From contig JAHIQI010000047.1 of the NCBI GenBank assembly GCA_018902755.1, positions 77,063 to 141,062 of the forward strand: a DNA stretch of 64,000 nt, written 5' to 3'. This DNA comes from Pseudomonadota bacterium (GTDB taxonomy: Bacteria > Desulfobacterota > Desulfarculia > Desulfarculales > Desulfarculaceae). The position numbers and the translations under genes are program-made. The notes beneath the pieces are model-generated. The model was not told the DNA's origin. It saw only the letters and a list, made by a program, of their open reading frames with translations, and made no database searches. Positions 44,127 through 52,533 of the stretch are shown in pieces; the first letter of the stretch is position 1, and the number at the start of each line of letters is the position of its first letter.

Positions 44127-45353
44127 ATGAAGCTATCGCTGCCTCGCCGCCTTTGGTACGAAAACGACTCCCTGGAAATAGACCTGCCGGACGATTGGCA
44201 GGTGGAGCTTTGTCCCATGGCCGGGGCCGATCATCCGGCCCTGAGCCGGGAGGAGATAGAGGCTGCCCTGGCCCGGCCGGTGGGCTCGCCTCCCCTTCGG
44301 GAGCTAGCCCGGGGCAAGCACTCGGCGGTGATCGTGTTCGACGACATGACCCGCCCCACCCGTTGCGCCCAGATCGCTCCTTATCTGCTGAACGAAATGG
44401 CTGCCGCCGGGGTGCCCGAAGAGGCGGTCACCTTTGTCTGCGCCCTGGGCACGCACGGGGCCTTGACCTTTCATGAGCTGCGCAAAAAGCTGGGCCAGGA
44501 CCTCGTGGAGCGCTTCCGGGTGTTCAACCACAACACCTATGAGAACTGCGATGAGGTGGGAACCACCAGCCTGGGCACCAGGGTGCGCATAAACCGCGAG
44601 GTGCTGGCCGCCGAGCTGAAAATGGCCATAAGCTGCGTCACCGCCCATCCCTATGCCGGTTTTTCCGGCGGGGGCAAGATCCTCATGCCCGGTGTGGCCC
44701 ACATCGACTCCATCGCCGACCACCACACCAGGGTCATGGCCCTGAAGCCCGACGGCGTGGGCCTTGGCAAATTCGCGGGCAACCTGGTGCGCCAGGACAT
44801 CGACGAGGCCGCCGATCTGGTGGGCCTGGACTTTTCGGTGAACGTGCTGGTCAATGGACGGGGCGAAGCCGCCGCGCTGGTGGCCGGAGACCTGCGCCGC
44901 TCCCATGCCAAGGCGGTGGAGCTGGCCCAGGGCTGGTACGCCACCTCCCCTCGGCCCCGGGACATGGACGTGGTGATCTCCAACGCCTTTGTCAAAGCCA
45001 ACGAAATGCCCATCGCCGTGGCCCTGGCCCGGGGAGCCCTTAAGCCCCAAGGCGGCACGGTGGTGGTGATCGCCGACTCGCCGGAAGGCCAGGTGGTGCA
45101 CTACCTCTTGGGTCGCTTCGGCAGGGGCCACGGCGGGCGCATGTATCCGGTGCGCCAGTTGCCGGACAACTTCCGGCTGATCATCATGGCCCCCTCATTG
45201 GACCGCACCTTTGGCGACTGGTTCGCCAACCCCGAGGTCATCACCTTCAGCAAAACCTGGGGCCAGACCATGGATCTGCTGGCCGGGGAGCATGGCCCCG
45301 GCACCCGCGCGGCGGTTTTGCCCAACGCCACCATGCAGTATTTCAAGAGCTAA
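44127..45353 (+). CDS. LarA-family nickel-pincer racemase/epimerase
   Basis: 408 residues. N-terminal LarA domain with VFDDMTRPTRCAQIAPYLL, which in LarA proteins binds the nickel-pincer cofactor, then ALGTHGALTFHELRKKLG. The lysine that tethers the cofactor corresponds to SGGGKILMPGVAHIDSI, with histidines at TAHPYAG and ADHH. The C-terminal domain has VVISNAFVKANEMPIAVALARGA. LarA enzymes invert the C2 stereocentre of lactate and other 2-hydroxyacids. No larB, larC or larE lies in the window, so the cofactor must be made elsewhere. Its place after IorAB suggests it feeds the correct enantiomer to the GlcD-like oxidase. Confidence 0.9.
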   Translation: MKLSLPRRLWYENDSLEIDLPDDWQVELCPMAGADHPALSREEIEAALARPVGSPPLRELARGKHSAVIVFDDMTRPTRCAQIAPYLLNEMAAAGVPEEAVTFVCALGTHGALTFHELRKKLGQDLVERFRVFNHNTYENCDEVGTTSLGTRVRINREVLAAELKMAISCVTAHPYAGFSGGGKILMPGVAHIDSIADHHTRVMALKPDGVGLGKFAGNLVRQDIDEAADLVGLDFSVNVLVNGRGEAAALVAGDLRRSHAKAVELAQGWYATSPRPRDMDVVISNAFVKANEMPIAVALARGALKPQGGTVVVIADSPEGQVVHYLLGRFGRGHGGRMYPVRQLPDNFRLIIMAPSLDRTFGDWFANPEVITFSKTWGQTMDLLAGEHGPGTRAAVLPNATMQYFKS

Positions 45354-45367
45354 ACCGGGAGTGCGTC

Positions 45368-46150
45368 ATGCCCGAGCAATTGGTTCAATACAAGATAGAA
45401 GACTACATCGCCCAGGTTACCCTGAACAACCCGCCCATGAACCCTCTGACCGCAGAGTCCAAAGTCGCCTTGAGCGATGTGTTCCAGGAATTGGGGGAAA
45501 AGAGTGACCAGGTGCGGGCGGTGGTGCTTTTCGGCGCGGGAGAGCAGGCTTTTGCCGCCGGCGCGGACATCAAGGCCTTTTTGGAGCTGACTCCGGAAAC
45601 CGCTCTGACCCGCTTGCAAAAGACCCACCAGATATTTTCTTTGGTGGAAAACTACCGCTGGCCGGTGATCGCGGCCATCCACGGCTTCTGCCTGGGGGGC
45701 GGATTGGAACTGGCCCTTTGCTGCGATATACGCTACGCTTCCGCTGATGCGGTGCTGGGATTCCCGGAGGTGAACCTGTCCATCTTTCCGGGCAACGGGG
45801 GCATGGCCAGGGGGCTGCACCTGATGGGCCTGGGCCGCTTCAAGGAGTTGGTTTACACCGGACGCCGCATCAGCGCGGCCGAAGCATACGAATACGGCTT
45901 GGTGGAAAAGGTTGTGCCGCGCGAGGAGCTAATGGCCGAGGCCATGGGGCTGGCCCGGAGCATCGCCAAGCGGGGGCCTCTGGGGGTTGCGGGGGCCAAA
46001 AAGGTGATCAACCAGACTCGCGACCTGACCGTGGAACAGGCCCTGGACGTGGAAGCGCGCAACTGGTCCGAGCTAGCGGACACCGAGGACATGAAGGAGG
46101 GGGCCAGGGCTTTCGTTGAAAAACGCAAGCCTCTTTACCACTGCCGATGA
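45368..46150 (+). CDS. Enoyl-CoA hydratase/isomerase family protein
   Basis: 260 residues. VTLNNPPMNPLT at the N-terminus, oxyanion motif FAAGADIKAF, GGGLELALCCDIRYAS with the first catalytic glutamate and GFPEVNLSIFPGNGG with the second. It is a plain hydratase pattern. The gene overlaps the following MFS gene by 4 bp (ATGA) and is part of the TRAP/oxidase run, where it would act on the acyl-CoA formed by IorAB after desaturation. Confidence 0.92.
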   Translation: MPEQLVQYKIEDYIAQVTLNNPPMNPLTAESKVALSDVFQELGEKSDQVRAVVLFGAGEQAFAAGADIKAFLELTPETALTRLQKTHQIFSLVENYRWPVIAAIHGFCLGGGLELALCCDIRYASADAVLGFPEVNLSIFPGNGGMARGLHLMGLGRFKELVYTGRRISAAEAYEYGLVEKVVPREELMAEAMGLARSIAKRGPLGVAGAKKVINQTRDLTVEQALDVEARNWSELADTEDMKEGARAFVEKRKPLYHCR

Positions 46151-47427
46151 GTAATGATGCCGGCCTGCAAGACAGCCCCGCCGCGCCCCAGGCGGGCGTT
46201 TATTACGGATGGTATGTGGTGGCTGTGGCCTTCCTGGCCAACTTCGCCGCCGCAGGCAGCCAATTCTACGCCTTCAACGCTTTCATGCTGCCCCTGTGCG
46301 AGCTGCGCGGCTGGACCAGGGCTGACATCAACCTGGCCCCCATCATCGGCTTCATCTGCGGCCTGCTGGGGCAATACTCCTACGGCACCATCATCTCCAT
46401 CACCGGCCCCCGCCGCCTCATGGCCATGGGCGCGGTGCTGTCCGCCGCCGCCTTCATCACCCTGGGCCAGGCCCATGAGCTTTGGCTTTTCTACATAGCC
46501 TACGTCATGTTGATCATGGGCAACGCGGCCATGGCCTCTCTGGTGGCCAACACCGCCGTGTCCAACTGGTTCGTGCGCCTCAGGGGAAGGGCCATGGGCA
46601 TAGCCACCAGCGGTCTAACCTCGGCCGGAGTGATACTCCCCTTTGCAGCCTATCATCTACTGCATACCGTGGGGCTGGGCTGGGCCTTCACCATCATCGG
46701 CCTGGGCATAGCCGCCCTGGCTCCCTTGGCCTGGTTTTTTGTGCGCGACTCCCCGGAATCCTGCGGCATGCTGCCCGACGGCCAAGCGGTGGCCCCCGAA
46801 GACAGGGCATCCATCAAAATCATGCCCCAGGCTCAGGTGCCACCCAGCCAGCTCATAAAAAGCTCCTCCTTTTGGAAGGTGGGCATGGCCTACGGCCTGG
46901 CCAGCGCCGGGGTGTTCGCGGTGGTGTTTCAGTTGGGGCCGCGCTTCCAGGACCTGGGCATGGACGGCGACACCGCCATGATCATGGTGGCCCTGACCTC
47001 GGTGGCGGGCACCTGCGGCAAGTTCACTTGGGGCACCCTGTGCGACCGATTCCCTCCCAACCGTTTGGCAGCGGTCATGTTCTCCATGGTGGGCCTGGGA
47101 CAAATCCTGGGGTGGGTGGCCGGCGGCCCCGTCACCGTGGGCTTTTTTATCTTGGTATTCGGTTTCGGCATGGGGGGGATCATGTCCACCTTCCCCATCA
47201 TCAGCGCCTGGTGCTTTGGCCGGGCCGCTTTCGCCTCGGTGTTTCGCCTGCTGGCCCTGTTCCTGGGCCTGCAAGCGGTGGGCTACGTGCTGATGGGAGG
47301 CTCCTTCAGTCTCACCGGTTCCTATGACGCCGCCTACATGGTCTTCATTTTCGTGGACATGGCCGCCGCCGCCGTGATCGTAACCGTAAGGCCCTCCATC
47401 TGGGCCCAGCCCAGCGCCTCGAATTAG
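46147..47427 (+). CDS. MFS transporter, oxalate/formate-antiporter-like
   Basis: 426 residues with about 12 membrane segments. It begins GVYYGWYVVAVAFLANFAAAGSQFYAF, typical of the OFA-type monocarboxylate carriers, and has RLRGRAMGIATSGLTSAGV after the sixth-loop half-repeat and GTLCDRFPPNRLAAVMF in the second half. It probably carries an organic acid across the membrane, as a second importer or as an exporter of product. Flanked by hydratase and dehydratase genes on one transcript. Confidence 0.88.
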   Translation: MSNDAGLQDSPAAPQAGVYYGWYVVAVAFLANFAAAGSQFYAFNAFMLPLCELRGWTRADINLAPIIGFICGLLGQYSYGTIISITGPRRLMAMGAVLSAAAFITLGQAHELWLFYIAYVMLIMGNAAMASLVANTAVSNWFVRLRGRAMGIATSGLTSAGVILPFAAYHLLHTVGLGWAFTIIGLGIAALAPLAWFFVRDSPESCGMLPDGQAVAPEDRASIKIMPQAQVPPSQLIKSSSFWKVGMAYGLASAGVFAVVFQLGPRFQDLGMDGDTAMIMVALTSVAGTCGKFTWGTLCDRFPPNRLAAVMFSMVGLGQILGWVAGGPVTVGFFILVFGFGMGGIMSTFPIISAWCFGRAAFASVFRLLALFLGLQAVGYVLMGGSFSLTGSYDAAYMVFIFVDMAAAAVIVTVRPSIWAQPSASN

Positions 47428-47478
47428 GCGGACCGGCGGACCGGCCCAGGGGAATATTTCAGAATCAGGGAGCCACGC

Positions 47479-49122
47479 ATGAAAAAGCCGCTCAGCCAAG
47501 CCATCTTCGACCGTAGCGACCGGGCCATCAGCGCCATACGCCTAGGGGTATTGGGGGGCACCGGGGTGGATATCGAGGAGGCTGGGCAAAAGCCCCTGAT
47601 CGCCATCGCCAACTCCCACACCGAGTTCAACCCCGGCCACATGCATCTGCAAGGCCTGGCTGCCCGGGTCAAGGAAGGCATCCTGGCCGCCGGGGGCCTG
47701 GCCTTCGAGTTCAACGTGCCCGCCCCCTGCGACGGCCTGGCCGAGGGCCACGAGGGCATGCGCTACGTGCTGCCCCAGCGGGAGCTGATCGCCGACGCAG
47801 TGGAGACCTACATCCGCAGCATGCGCTTCGACGGGGTGGTCCTGGTGGCCTCTTGCGACAAGATCATTCCCGGCATGCTCATGGCCGCCGCACGCCTGGA
47901 CCTGCCCACCGTGCTCTTGCCCGGCGGGCCCAGCGAAAAGGCCATCCGCCAGCGGCGCAACCAGGTGGACAGCGTGAAGCTGGCCGACTACGAGGACCCG
48001 GAGGAGCGCCTAGCCTGCGTGACCAGCGGCTCCTGCGGGGCCTGCGAGGTCATGGGCACGGCCAACACCTTCCAGTGCATCAGCGAGGCCCTGGGCCTGG
48101 CCCTGCCCGGCTCGGCCACGGTGCCGGGCTACGCCGCCGACAAGCTGCGCCTGGCCCGCGTTTGCGGTCACCGGGTGGTGGAGTTGGTGGAGCAGGGGCT
48201 GAGCGCCCGACACTATCTGACCGCCGATTCCCTGGAAAACGCACTGATGCTGTGCCAGGCCCTGGGCGGCTCCACCAACGCGGCCCTTCACCTGCCCGCC
48301 CTGGCCCGGGAGTTGGGCCTGGAGCTGCCCCTGGAGCGCTTCAACCACTTCAGCCGCCAAGTGCCCACCCTTTGCGCCATCAGCCCCAACGGCCCCTACG
48401 GGGTGCTGGATCTGCACCGGGCGGGAGGGGTGCCCGCGTTGATGAGCCGCATCGCCCGAGACCTGCACCAGGACGCCCCCACCGTGGCCGGCCTGAGCTG
48501 GGGGGAAGTGCTGGCCTCGGCCCAGGTGCGCGACGAGGCGGTTATCCCGCCCCGGGATCGGCCTCACTTCGCCCAGGGCGGCACCGTGGCCCTGTTCGGC
48601 AACCTGGCTCCCGAAGGGTCGGTGATCAAGCAATCGGCGGTGAGCCCGGAGATGCACCGCTTTAGCGGACCGGCAAGGGTGTTCGAGTCCGAGGAGGCCT
48701 GCCTGGAGGGCCTGCGCGAGGGAAGCATCCTGGAAGGCGAAGTGGTGGTTATCCGCAACGAGGGGCCCAAGGGCGGGCCGGGCATGCCCGAGACCCTGGC
48801 GGTCACCGTGGGCCTGAACCAGTCGGGTCTGAAGCGGGTGGCCCTGGTAACCGACGGCCGCTTCAGCGGAGCCAGCCAGGGGCCCTGCGTAGGCCACGTG
48901 TCGCCCGAGGCGGCGGTTGGCGGGCCCATCGCGGCGGTGAGGAACGGCGACCTGATCCGCATCGACATCGCCCAGCGCAGCCTGGAGGTGGACCTCAGCC
49001 CCGAGGAAATTGCCCGGCGCTTGGCCGCCCACGAGCCCCGCCTCAGAGAGATTCCGCCGGGTTACATGCGGCGTTACGTGAAGCTGGTCTCCTCCGCCGC
49101 CCAGGGAGCAGTGCTGGATTGA
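47479..49122 (+). CDS. IlvD/Edd-family Fe-S dehydratase
   Basis: 547 residues, near the IlvD norm. Cluster-binding motifs are SCDKIIPGML and SGSCGACEVMGTANTF, with an early NSHTEFNPGH; the C-terminal domain has VALVTDGRFSGASQGPCVGHVSPEA. The family dehydrates 2,3-dihydroxyacids to 2-oxoacids (IlvD in branched-chain synthesis, related enzymes on sugar acids). No other branched-chain synthesis gene is nearby; the context is catabolic, so a 2,3-dihydroxyacid or aldonic acid substrate that feeds IorAB is plausible. A housekeeping IlvD role is also possible. Confidence 0.9.
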   Translation: MKKPLSQAIFDRSDRAISAIRLGVLGGTGVDIEEAGQKPLIAIANSHTEFNPGHMHLQGLAARVKEGILAAGGLAFEFNVPAPCDGLAEGHEGMRYVLPQRELIADAVETYIRSMRFDGVVLVASCDKIIPGMLMAAARLDLPTVLLPGGPSEKAIRQRRNQVDSVKLADYEDPEERLACVTSGSCGACEVMGTANTFQCISEALGLALPGSATVPGYAADKLRLARVCGHRVVELVEQGLSARHYLTADSLENALMLCQALGGSTNAALHLPALARELGLELPLERFNHFSRQVPTLCAISPNGPYGVLDLHRAGGVPALMSRIARDLHQDAPTVAGLSWGEVLASAQVRDEAVIPPRDRPHFAQGGTVALFGNLAPEGSVIKQSAVSPEMHRFSGPARVFESEEACLEGLREGSILEGEVVVIRNEGPKGGPGMPETLAVTVGLNQSGLKRVALVTDGRFSGASQGPCVGHVSPEAAVGGPIAAVRNGDLIRIDIAQRSLEVDLSPEEIARRLAAHEPRLREIPPGYMRRYVKLVSSAAQGAVLD

Positions 49123-49220
49123 GCCCGCAAACTCCCTGTGGCTGAACCGGGAGCGCCGTGCTGCGGATAATGCCTTGTAAATAAATAGGTTAAGCCTGCA
49201 TCCGGCGACGCAGAGCGATC

Positions 49221-49249
49221 TTGACACAAATACCTACCAGTGATACTCA
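49221..49249 (+). promoter_or_regulatory. Promoter of the metal-chelate uptake operon
   Basis: Perfect TTGACA (49221-49226), 17-bp spacer and TACTCA (49244-49249) preceded by TG at 49241-49242, an extended -10. Start would be near 49256. Confidence 0.6.
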
Positions 49250-49254
49250 TTAAA
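49236..49254. promoter_or_regulatory. Fur-box-like element over the -10 region
   Basis: ACCAGTGATACTCATTAAA agrees with the 19-bp Fur consensus (GATAATGATAATCATTATC) at about 13 positions, including the central TGATA and TCATTA. It covers the -10 hexamer, where Fe-Fur would block transcription. Confidence 0.5.
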
Positions 49255-49260
49255 TAAAGC

Positions 49261-49364
49261 GGCGCTAGAAAGCGCCAGAGATTCGTATAAAAAATCAGGG
49301 TCCAAGAACTACCAGCCAGAAGGCGCGGGGAGCGGCAGCTTCCGATGCGCCTTTTGGTTTTTTT
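49261..49364 (+). promoter_or_regulatory. Attenuator-like leader with competing hairpins
   Basis: Segment 1 GGCGCT (49261-49266) pairs with segment 2 AGCGCC (49271-49276). Segment 3 AAGGCGC (49320-49326) pairs with segment 4 GCGCCTT (49347-49353), with an inner GGGAGC/GCTTCC stem and a following T-run to 49364, a terminator. Segment 2 can instead pair with GGCGC of segment 3, which would prevent the terminator. I could not match it to a known riboswitch class. Alternatively the 3-4 hairpin simply terminates the upstream operon. Confidence 0.5.
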
Positions 49365-49425
49365 ATACCAGGCGAACAAGGCTGACCATGAAGACAGCAC
49401 GCTGGTTATTCATGGAGGATAGGGA

Positions 49426-51342
49426 ATGGTTAGCCGTATCGCAAGGTTGTGCGCGGTGACCGCGCTGTGTGTTGGGTTGAGCCTTCCGGCCGGGGCCGGA
49501 TGGGCCCAGGAAAAGAGCGAGGACAAGGCTCAAAAGACCGATGAGGTGGTGGTGGTGTCCTCGCCCATCATCGAAGGCGACCAGGTGAACCGCCTGGCCA
49601 GCGAAGTGACCGTGATAAGCGAGCAGCAAATAGACGACATGAACGCCGGCGACCTGCCCTCGGCCCTGCGCCGCACTCCGGGCGTGGTGATAAGCCGCCA
49701 CAACCCGGTGGGCTCCTTTGGCGGGGGCTCCGGCGGGGCGGTGTTTATCCGGGGCATGGGCACCGGCCGGCCCGGCCAGGACATCGTCACCATGATCGAC
49801 GGTATCCCCATGGTGGTGGGGGTGTGGAACCACTCAGTCATGGACATGCTCTCCATCGACAACGTGCACGCCATCGAGGTTTACAAGGGGGCCCAGCCGG
49901 TCCTGTTCGGCAACAACGCCTTCGCGGCCATCAACATCGTGCCCAAGTACAAGAAGGATGACGGCTTCTACACCCACGGCAAGCTGGCGGGCGGCTCCTA
50001 CAACACCCTGACCGAGGTGCTCGAGACCGGCGGCAAGATCGAGGGCTTCGATTACTACCTGGTGCAGAGCTACCGCTACAGCGACGGCCAGCGGGACGAC
50101 GCCGGGGGATCGCTGCAAAACTACTACGGCAACATCGGCTACAGCTTCAATCCGCACCTGCGCCTGAGCCTGCTGGTGAACTACACCAACAACTGGTCCG
50201 AGGACCCCGGCCCCCTGGGCCAGCCCGAGCTGAGCGACGGCACCTTCAAGACCAGGGACACCATCAGCATCCTCAAGCTGGAAGACAAGTACGACTGGGG
50301 CTACGGCTATGTGAAGGCTTATTGGGACGACGGCCACCTGGACTGGCAGGACCAGAGCGACGGCAGCGACACCCGCACTGACTACAACAACTACGGCATC
50401 CGCATCAACCAGACCCTGACCATGTGGCAGGGCGGGGCCCTGACTCTGGGCTTTGACCAGGACTACATCTCCGGCAAGGTGCTTACCGTGAGCGCCACGG
50501 GCAAGCAGAACGGCGGGGAAAAGGAAACCTTCCGCCTGTCCCAACCATATGCCGCCATCAGCCAGGAGTTCAAGCTGGGCGAGGTCAGCTTCATCCCCTC
50601 GGTGGGCGCGCGCTACTTTGACCACAACAACTTCAGCTCCGAGACCGGCTACCAGGCCGGGGCCATCCTGCGCTACCAAGACAGCGAACTGCACGCCAAC
50701 TTCGCCCACACTTACAACTACCCCGGCGTGTACGTGGTGCAACAGTCCAAGCTTTTCTGGCACAACAGCCTGTGGGAGAACCTCAAGCCCGAGGAGCTAA
50801 ACCACTTCGAGCTGGGCGTTTCCCAGAAGTTCGCCTCCTGGGTCAAGGCCGGCCTCACCTATTTCCGGGACAAGGGCAGCGACCGCCTGGTGCTGGTCTA
50901 CAATCCGGCCCACTGGGAAAACATCGGAGACTTCGACAACCAGGGCATCGAGGGCAACATCACCTTCTACCCGACGCGCGACCTGGCCTTTTTCGTGGGC
51001 GGCACCTACCTGGACCGCAGCCCCGAGGACACCCCCTACGCCCCGGAGTGGAGCGGGTCGGCCGGAGCCAACTGGCGCTTTTTGCCCGGGTGGATGGCCA
51101 GCGTGGACGCCCAGTTCGTGGATGAGTACTACGTGAGCGAAACCCGCTACGCGGGCTCGCGCAAGATGGTGGACGGATTCCTCATCTTCAACGCCAAGGT
51201 CAGCTACCAGTTCAAGGTCAAGGGTATCGACATGAAGGTTTTCGCCGCGGGCGAAAACCTCACCAACCAGGACTACGAGTACAAGCCGGGCTATCCCATG
51301 CCGGGCATCAACGGCATGCTGGGCGTGGAGTTCAGCTTTTAA
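49426..51342 (+). CDS. TonB-dependent outer-membrane receptor
   Basis: 638 residues. Signal peptide of about 27 residues ending GAGWAQ. The plug domain follows with DEVVVVSSPIIE as a TonB-box-like start, TVISEQQIDDMNAGDLPSALRRTPGV, FIRGMGTGRPGQDI and AIEVYKGAQPVLFGNNAFAAINI. The rest is a beta-barrel rich in aromatic strands, ending in phenylalanine (VEFSF), as outer-membrane proteins do. It imports a metal chelate or corrinoid-like molecule. The substrate is not clear; the Fur-like box favours iron, while the tetrapyrrole-methylase-like gene downstream leaves a corrinoid or other chelate open. Confidence 0.93.
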   Translation: MVSRIARLCAVTALCVGLSLPAGAGWAQEKSEDKAQKTDEVVVVSSPIIEGDQVNRLASEVTVISEQQIDDMNAGDLPSALRRTPGVVISRHNPVGSFGGGSGGAVFIRGMGTGRPGQDIVTMIDGIPMVVGVWNHSVMDMLSIDNVHAIEVYKGAQPVLFGNNAFAAINIVPKYKKDDGFYTHGKLAGGSYNTLTEVLETGGKIEGFDYYLVQSYRYSDGQRDDAGGSLQNYYGNIGYSFNPHLRLSLLVNYTNNWSEDPGPLGQPELSDGTFKTRDTISILKLEDKYDWGYGYVKAYWDDGHLDWQDQSDGSDTRTDYNNYGIRINQTLTMWQGGALTLGFDQDYISGKVLTVSATGKQNGGEKETFRLSQPYAAISQEFKLGEVSFIPSVGARYFDHNNFSSETGYQAGAILRYQDSELHANFAHTYNYPGVYVVQQSKLFWHNSLWENLKPEELNHFELGVSQKFASWVKAGLTYFRDKGSDRLVLVYNPAHWENIGDFDNQGIEGNITFYPTRDLAFFVGGTYLDRSPEDTPYAPEWSGSAGANWRFLPGWMASVDAQFVDEYYVSETRYAGSRKMVDGFLIFNAKVSYQFKVKGIDMKVFAAGENLTNQDYEYKPGYPMPGINGMLGVEFSF

Positions 51343-51414
51343 ACCAGGGAGGCGGGGCCGCCTGGCGGCGGTCCCGCCTCTCACAAAAGACGGCCGGAGG
51401 CGATTTATCAGCCT

Positions 51415-52533
51415 ATGAAACACCATCACGCCACACTGCCTACCCCCGTGGCCGAAAGCCTGGGTGGCGAATTGGTCTCCCGCTACGGCGCGGGCCTGCG
51501 GCGGCGCTACCTTATCCTGGCCGCCTTGGCCGTATTCACCGTCCTGCTGGCCTTGCAGGCGGTGGCGGTGGGAGCCTTCGACCTTTCACCCTACAAGGTG
51601 CTCTTGATTTTGCTGGGTCAGGGCGAAGGGACCCAGTCGGTGGTGGTGTTCAACATCCGCCTGCCGCGCATCGTGGCCGCCATCGTAACCGGCTGGGGCC
51701 TGGGCCTGTCCGGCCTGGTAACTCAGAGCCTGCTGCGCAACCCCCTGGCCTCGCCCTTCACCCTGGGCATGAGCCACGGCGCGGCCTTCGGCGCGGCCTT
51801 TGCCATCGTGTTCTTGGGAGCCGGGGCGGTGAGCACCAGCGCCTTGTACAGCGCCGGTTCAACCGACTTCATGTTCAGCAGCCTCTACGCGGTCACCCTG
51901 ATGGCCTTTGCCGGGGCCATGGCCGCCACGGCGGTGATCATCCTGTTGGCCCGCATGCGCCAGATGAGCGCCTCGGCGGTTATCCTGGCCGGGGTGGCCA
52001 TGTCCTCTCTGTTCATGTCCGGCACCATCCTGGTGCAGTATTTCGCCACCGAGGTGGAGATCGCCACCGTGGTGTTCTGGACTTTCGGCGACGTGGCCCG
52101 CTCCAACTGGCGCGAGATACTGGTGCTGGCCGTGGCCACCCTGCTGGTGAGCGCCTACTTCCTACGCCGCCGCTGGGACCTCAACGCCCTGCTGGCCGGT
52201 GAAGAAACCGCCCAGGCCCTGGGGGTGCACGTCACCCGCCTGCGTCTATTGGGCATGTTTTTGGCATCGCTGCTGGTGGCCCTGGCCACCGCCTTCCACG
52301 GCATCATCGCCTTCTTGGGCCTTTTGGCCCCGCACATCAGCCGCCGCCTGGTGGGCGGAGACCATCGCCTGCTGGTGCCTTGCTCCGGCCTGGTTGGCTC
52401 GGCCCTGCTCTTGGCCGCGGACACCGTGGGCCGCATGGTGGTGGGCTCGGGCAGCCTGCCGGTGGGGGTGCTCACCTCTTTCATGGGCGCGCCGCTGTTC
52501 CTCTACCTGTTGCTGAAGGGGAAGCGGCTATGA
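51415..52533 (+). CDS. FecCD-family ABC permease
   Basis: 372 residues with about ten membrane segments after a short cytoplasmic N-terminus. Family blocks: VVFNIRLPRIVAAIVTGWGLGLSG, NPLASPFTLGMSHGAAFGAA, VILAGVAMSSLF and the ATPase-docking region AQALGVHVTRLR followed by GIIAFLGLLAPHISRRLVGGDHR. Such permeases import Fe-siderophores, haem, cobalamin and some molybdate or tungstate-type ligands. It overlaps the ATPase gene by 4 bp. Confidence 0.94.
   Translation: MKHHHATLPTPVAESLGGELVSRYGAGLRRRYLILAALAVFTVLLALQAVAVGAFDLSPYKVLLILLGQGEGTQSVVVFNIRLPRIVAAIVTGWGLGLSGLVTQSLLRNPLASPFTLGMSHGAAFGAAFAIVFLGAGAVSTSALYSAGSTDFMFSSLYAVTLMAFAGAMAATAVIILLARMRQMSASAVILAGVAMSSLFMSGTILVQYFATEVEIATVVFWTFGDVARSNWREILVLAVATLLVSAYFLRRRWDLNALLAGEETAQALGVHVTRLRLLGMFLASLLVALATAFHGIIAFLGLLAPHISRRLVGGDHRLLVPCSGLVGSALLLAADTVGRMVVGSGSLPVGVLTSFMGAPLFLYLLLKGKRL

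Larger units (their letters stand above)
49123..49425. other. Regulatory leader upstream of the TonB receptor gene
   Basis: No gene seen. It holds a promoter (49221-49249), a Fur-like box overlapping its -10 (49236-49254), a hairpin (49261-49276), a terminator-type hairpin with T-run (49320-49364) and AGGATAGGG before the ATG at 49426. Confidence 0.65.

Noticed and set aside
49123..49425. Cobalamin, TPP or FMN riboswitch before the TonB receptor gene
   Set aside because: I looked for the Cbl-box, the CTGAGA motif and the FMN core and saw none; only an unclassified attenuator-like pairing is supported.
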